This document shows, one piece after another, positions 61,383 through 64,000 of a stretch of 64,000 bases of DNA. The first letter of the stretch is position 1. Every line of letters begins with the position of its first letter. Below the pieces are notes generated by a model. That model was not told the origin of the DNA, ran no database searches, and saw nothing but the letters and a program-made list of their open reading frames with translations. The position numbers and the translations under genes are program-made. The stretch is from an uncultured Lachnospiraceae bacterium. Lineage in GTDB: Bacteria; Bacillota; Clostridia; Lachnospirales; Lachnospiraceae. Location: positions 1 to 64,000 of the forward strand of contig CALWGV010000091.1 in the NCBI GenBank assembly GCA_944380185.1. Direction: 5' to 3'.

Positions 61383-62807
61383 GTGATTAAGGAAAATCAG
61401 AAGAGACTGAATAATCTGGCGGTACTGCTGGATGCGGCGGTTATTGTAGCCTCGTATCTGGCGGCTTATATTTTAGTGTTTGAGTTTCAGATTCTCACTC
61501 CCTTTGCCGGGGAAGGCGAGCTGGGCGGCTATTCCTTCAGACAGTATATGTCCGCCCTGTTTTTTTTGGTACCGGCCATCCTATGCGTCTATTGGATACT
61601 TCATCTCTATGCGCCCAAGCGGGTGACGCAGAGTATGAAGGAGGTCAGCAGCATTATTCAGGGCAATATTATTGTGCTGCTGATTTTTTCCCTGATTCTC
61701 TTCCTCGGAAAAGAAGCCCTGCAGGATTTTTCGCGGCCCATGCTGGCCCTTTTCTTTGTGATGAATACCTTCGGGGACATGATTTTCCGCTATTCGGTGC
61801 GTCGGGTGCTGCGGCTTTTTCGCCGCAAGGGCTATAATCAGAAGCATGTGATTCTGGTGGGCTGCAGCCGTGCAGCTTTTTCCTATATTGACCGGGTCAT
61901 GGAGAATCCGATCTGGGGCTACAAGATACGGGGAATCCTGGATGACAACACGGATTGGGGTTATGAATACCGGGGGGTACATGTAATCGGTTCCACGGCA
62001 GAGTTGGAGGATATTCTGGCGGTGAACCGGCTGGATGAGATCGTCATCACACTGGGGCTGGGCGAGTACAACAAGCTGGAGAGAATCGTGGCTGTCTGTG
62101 AGAAGTCCGGCGTCCACACCAAATTTGTCCCCGACTACAATAATATCATTCCCACTCGTCCCTACACGGAGGATCTGATGGGCTTGCCGGTGATCCATAT
62201 CCGCCACGTTCCCCTCACGGATTCTTTCAATGCCACCCTGAAAAGGGGGATGGATATTGTGGGGGCAGCGCTCTGCCTGGTGATTTTTTCCCCTGTCATG
62301 CTGATCACGGCACTGGCGGTGAAGCTGTCTTCTCCCGGCCCGATTATATTCCGTCAGGAGAGGGTAGGTCTTCACAACAGGGCTTTTTCCATGTACAAGT
62401 TCCGCTCCATGTGCGTACAGACTCCTGCGGAGGAGAAGGAGGAGTGGACGACGGCCGGCGACTGCCGCGTCACCAGAGTGGGACGTTTTATCCGCAAGAC
62501 CAGTATCGATGAGCTGCCGCAGCTCTTCAATGTGCTCAAGGGAGATATGAGCCTGGTAGGCCCCCGGCCTGAGCGGCCATTCTTTGTGGAGAAATTCCGT
62601 GAGGAGATCCCGCGCTATATGATCAAGCATCAGGTGCGGCCAGGTATGACCGGCTGGGCCCAGGTCAACGGCTACCGCGGCGACACATCTATCCGCAAGC
62701 GCATTGAATTCGATCTGTATTATATTGAGAACTGGACCGTGGGTTTTGACTTTAAGATTTTGCTGCTGACGGTGATACACGGTTTTATCAATAAAAACGC
62801 ATACTAG
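61383..62807 (+). CDS. Undecaprenyl-phosphate sugar phosphotransferase (exopolysaccharide initiating enzyme)
   Basis: A 474-residue membrane enzyme. Four or five N-terminal helices are followed by a nucleotide-binding-like domain ([20 protein letters not shown]). The catalytic bacterial sugar transferase domain (from about 280) has a re-entrant helix ([20 protein letters not shown]), [19 protein letters not shown] and the [20 protein letters not shown] motif. It transfers a sugar-1-phosphate from a UDP-sugar to undecaprenyl phosphate, the first step of polymer assembly. The start is GTG at 61383 behind a GGGGG stretch. Confidence 0.95.
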   Translation: MIKENQKRLNNLAVLLDAAVIVASYLAAYILVFEFQILTPFAGEGELGGYSFRQYMSALFFLVPAILCVYWILHLYAPKRVTQSMKEVSSIIQGNIIVLLIFSLILFLGKEALQDFSRPMLALFFVMNTFGDMIFRYSVRRVLRLFRRKGYNQKHVILVGCSRAAFSYIDRVMENPIWGYKIRGILDDNTDWGYEYRGVHVIGSTAELEDILAVNRLDEIVITLGLGEYNKLERIVAVCEKSGVHTKFVPDYNNIIPTRPYTEDLMGLPVIHIRHVPLTDSFNATLKRGMDIVGAALCLVIFSPVMLITALAVKLSSPGPIIFRQERVGLHNRAFSMYKFRSMCVQTPAEEKEEWTTAGDCRVTRVGRFIRKTSIDELPQLFNVLKGDMSLVGPRPERPFFVEKFREEIPRYMIKHQVRPGMTGWAQVNGYRGDTSIRKRIEFDLYYIENWTVGFDFKILLLTVIHGFINKNAY

Positions 62808-62820
62808 CAGGAGGATATTT

Positions 62821-64000
62821 ATGGCAAGTACAAGGGATAGGGAAACGCCTCCGGTCAGACGCCGGAGCCGTCCGCTTTCACAGGAAGAAATCGCACAGCG
62901 CAAAAGGCGGGAGGAGAAAAACCGTCAGAAAGAGCTGATGCGCAAGAAAAAGCGCCGCCGCCGCAAGGCGATTATTCTGGCGCTGGAGGCAGTGGTTCTG
63001 GTCTTTTTGGGGATTGTGATCTTCGTCTATTCCAAATGGGATAGAATCATCAAGGCAGATTTCAGCGACAGCGATATCCAGGTCAATGACGACTTGTCTG
63101 AAAATACACTCCAGTCGCTGTCCGGGTACAGAACGATAGCGGTCTTCGGGACGGACGCCAGGGATATGACCACGGAGAAGGGACATTCCGACGTGGTAAT
63201 GCTGGTGAGCATCAACAATGAGACCGGCGACATCAAACTGGCCTCGGTGTTCCGTGATCTGTATGTCAACGATCCCTACGATACGGATGTTTTCCGCAAG
63301 ATGACGACGATGTACTGGCGGGAGGGCGCCAAGGGAGCCATCGACACACTGAACCGGAACCTGGACCTGAACATTACGGAGTATGTGGCGGTCAACTGGT
63401 ATGCCGTGGCCCATGCCATCGACTTGCTGGGCGGCATCGATATCGAAGTGCCGGAATCCATGATGCAGTATATCAACGGCTATATTCAGGAGACGCGCAA
63501 TTCCACCGGTATCTGGACGGATCCTGATGATTTTGAATCCGACTACATCTATTCACCGGGCTATCAGCATCTGAACGGCGTTCAGGCGGTGGCCTTCTGC
63601 CGAATTCGCTACATTGACAACGATTACGGCAGGGCGGAGAGACAGCGCCAGGTGGTGAGCCTGATGCTGGAGAAGGCCAAGCAGGCCAGCTTGTCCACGC
63701 TAAACAGCATAGCCGACGAAGTCTTTGGCTATGTCTCCACCAACCTGACCATTGCCGATGTCCTGTCCATGGCAGGGGCCATTGCCCGGTTTAATATCGT
63801 GGATACGGCCGGCTTCCCCTTTGACCGGCAGGCGGCCACTGTGGACGGCACTTCGTATGTTTTCCCCCAGGGGCTGGAGCAAAATGTCGAGCAGCTCCAT
63901 GCATTTCTCTACAACAACGAGGATTTTGAGGCATCGGGGACGGTGAAGGCCATAAGCAGATACATCGAAGAATTCTCAGGAATCGGCGCTCCGGATTCCA
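62821..64000 (+). CDS. LCP (LytR-CpsA-Psr) family cell-wall polymer ligase, 3' end outside window
   Basis: The first 393 codons of an LCP protein. A 55-residue very basic cytoplasmic tail (KKRRRRKA) is followed by one membrane helix (AIILALEAVVLVFLGIVIFV). The LCP domain has TIAVFGTDARD, HSDVVMLVSINNETGDIKLA, VFRDLYVN, the YVAVNWYAVAHAIDLLGGID stretch and AFCRIRYIDNDYGRAERQRQ, with the arginines that bind the lipid pyrophosphate. It should transfer the finished polymer from its lipid carrier to peptidoglycan. The ATG follows GGAGG. The reading frame is still open at the end of the window. Confidence 0.93.
   Translation, partial: MASTRDRETPPVRRRSRPLSQEEIAQRKRREEKNRQKELMRKKKRRRRKAIILALEAVVLVFLGIVIFVYSKWDRIIKADFSDSDIQVNDDLSENTLQSLSGYRTIAVFGTDARDMTTEKGHSDVVMLVSINNETGDIKLASVFRDLYVNDPYDTDVFRKMTTMYWREGAKGAIDTLNRNLDLNITEYVAVNWYAVAHAIDLLGGIDIEVPESMMQYINGYIQETRNSTGIWTDPDDFESDYIYSPGYQHLNGVQAVAFCRIRYIDNDYGRAERQRQVVSLMLEKAKQASLSTLNSIADEVFGYVSTNLTIADVLSMAGAIARFNIVDTAGFPFDRQAATVDGTSYVFPQGLEQNVEQLHAFLYNNEDFEASGTVKAISRYIEEFSGIGAPDS

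Overview
The window looks like chromosome of an anaerobic, gut-type Clostridia member, most likely Lachnospiraceae. Pointers are the moderately high GC with Firmicutes signals (strong AGGAGG ribosome binding sites, TTGACA/TATAAT promoters with 17-bp spacers, intrinsic terminators), pyruvate phosphate dikinase, PRD antiterminators, YesM/AraC two-component control, Spo0A-type DNA-binding domains and flavinylated extracellular reductases. No rRNA, tRNA, CRISPR array or complete insertion sequence was seen. The genus assignment is inference.

Layout. 1-1.7 kb: the start of a bioY gene and a decayed AAA ATPase. 1.7-6.5 kb: a beta-glucoside operon (RpiR regulator, PTS EIIBC, GH1 6-phospho-beta-glucosidase, SDR) with two palindromic operators. 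6.6-17.8 kb: GH38 alpha-mannosidase, GH4 6-phospho-alpha-glucosidase, alpha-glucoside PTS EIICB and a free EIIA on the minus strand, facing a second PTS EIIBC, GH1 and a BglG/LicT antiterminator on the plus strand. Four leaders in this block carry RAT-plus-terminator structures, so one antiterminator probably controls the block. 17.8-22.1 kb: YdcF-like protein, thymidine kinase and PPDK. 22.1-27.5 kb: a frameshifted cytidylate-kinase-like gene, a MATE exporter with a leader-peptide/terminator attenuator, and a BceAB-type ABC transporter with an orphan DinJ-like antitoxin. 27.6-31.9 kb: two divergent lipoprotein flavin reductases flanking a remnant of an SOS-type Y-family polymerase that keeps its LexA box.

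32-42.5 kb: MgtC-like protein, then a Ugp-like ABC transporter operon that includes a cytoplasmic phosphodiesterase, then a convergent YesM/AraC two-component system that may regulate it. 42.6-44.1 kb: two tandem stand-alone Spo0A C-terminal-domain proteins, with paired 0A-box-like sites between them, and an XRE regulator. 44.2-49.2 kb: a GtrII-like membrane protein, a sigma/anti-sigma/secreted-protein cassette whose base composition changes inside the anti-sigma gene, and a PD-(D/E)XK nuclease-family protein. 49.7-64 kb: a cell-wall polysaccharide locus (UDP-glucose dehydrogenase, two unknown proteins, GH25 lysozyme, four GT2 glycosyltransferases, polyprenyl-phosphate sugar transferase, LCP ligase cut by the window end), with a 143-bp highly structured palindromic element in front of the glycosyltransferases.

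The most unusual items are the tandem Spo0A-C proteins with their 0A boxes, the MATE leader-peptide attenuator, the RAT-controlled sugar block with a fossil antiterminator, and the structured element at 54.2 kb.
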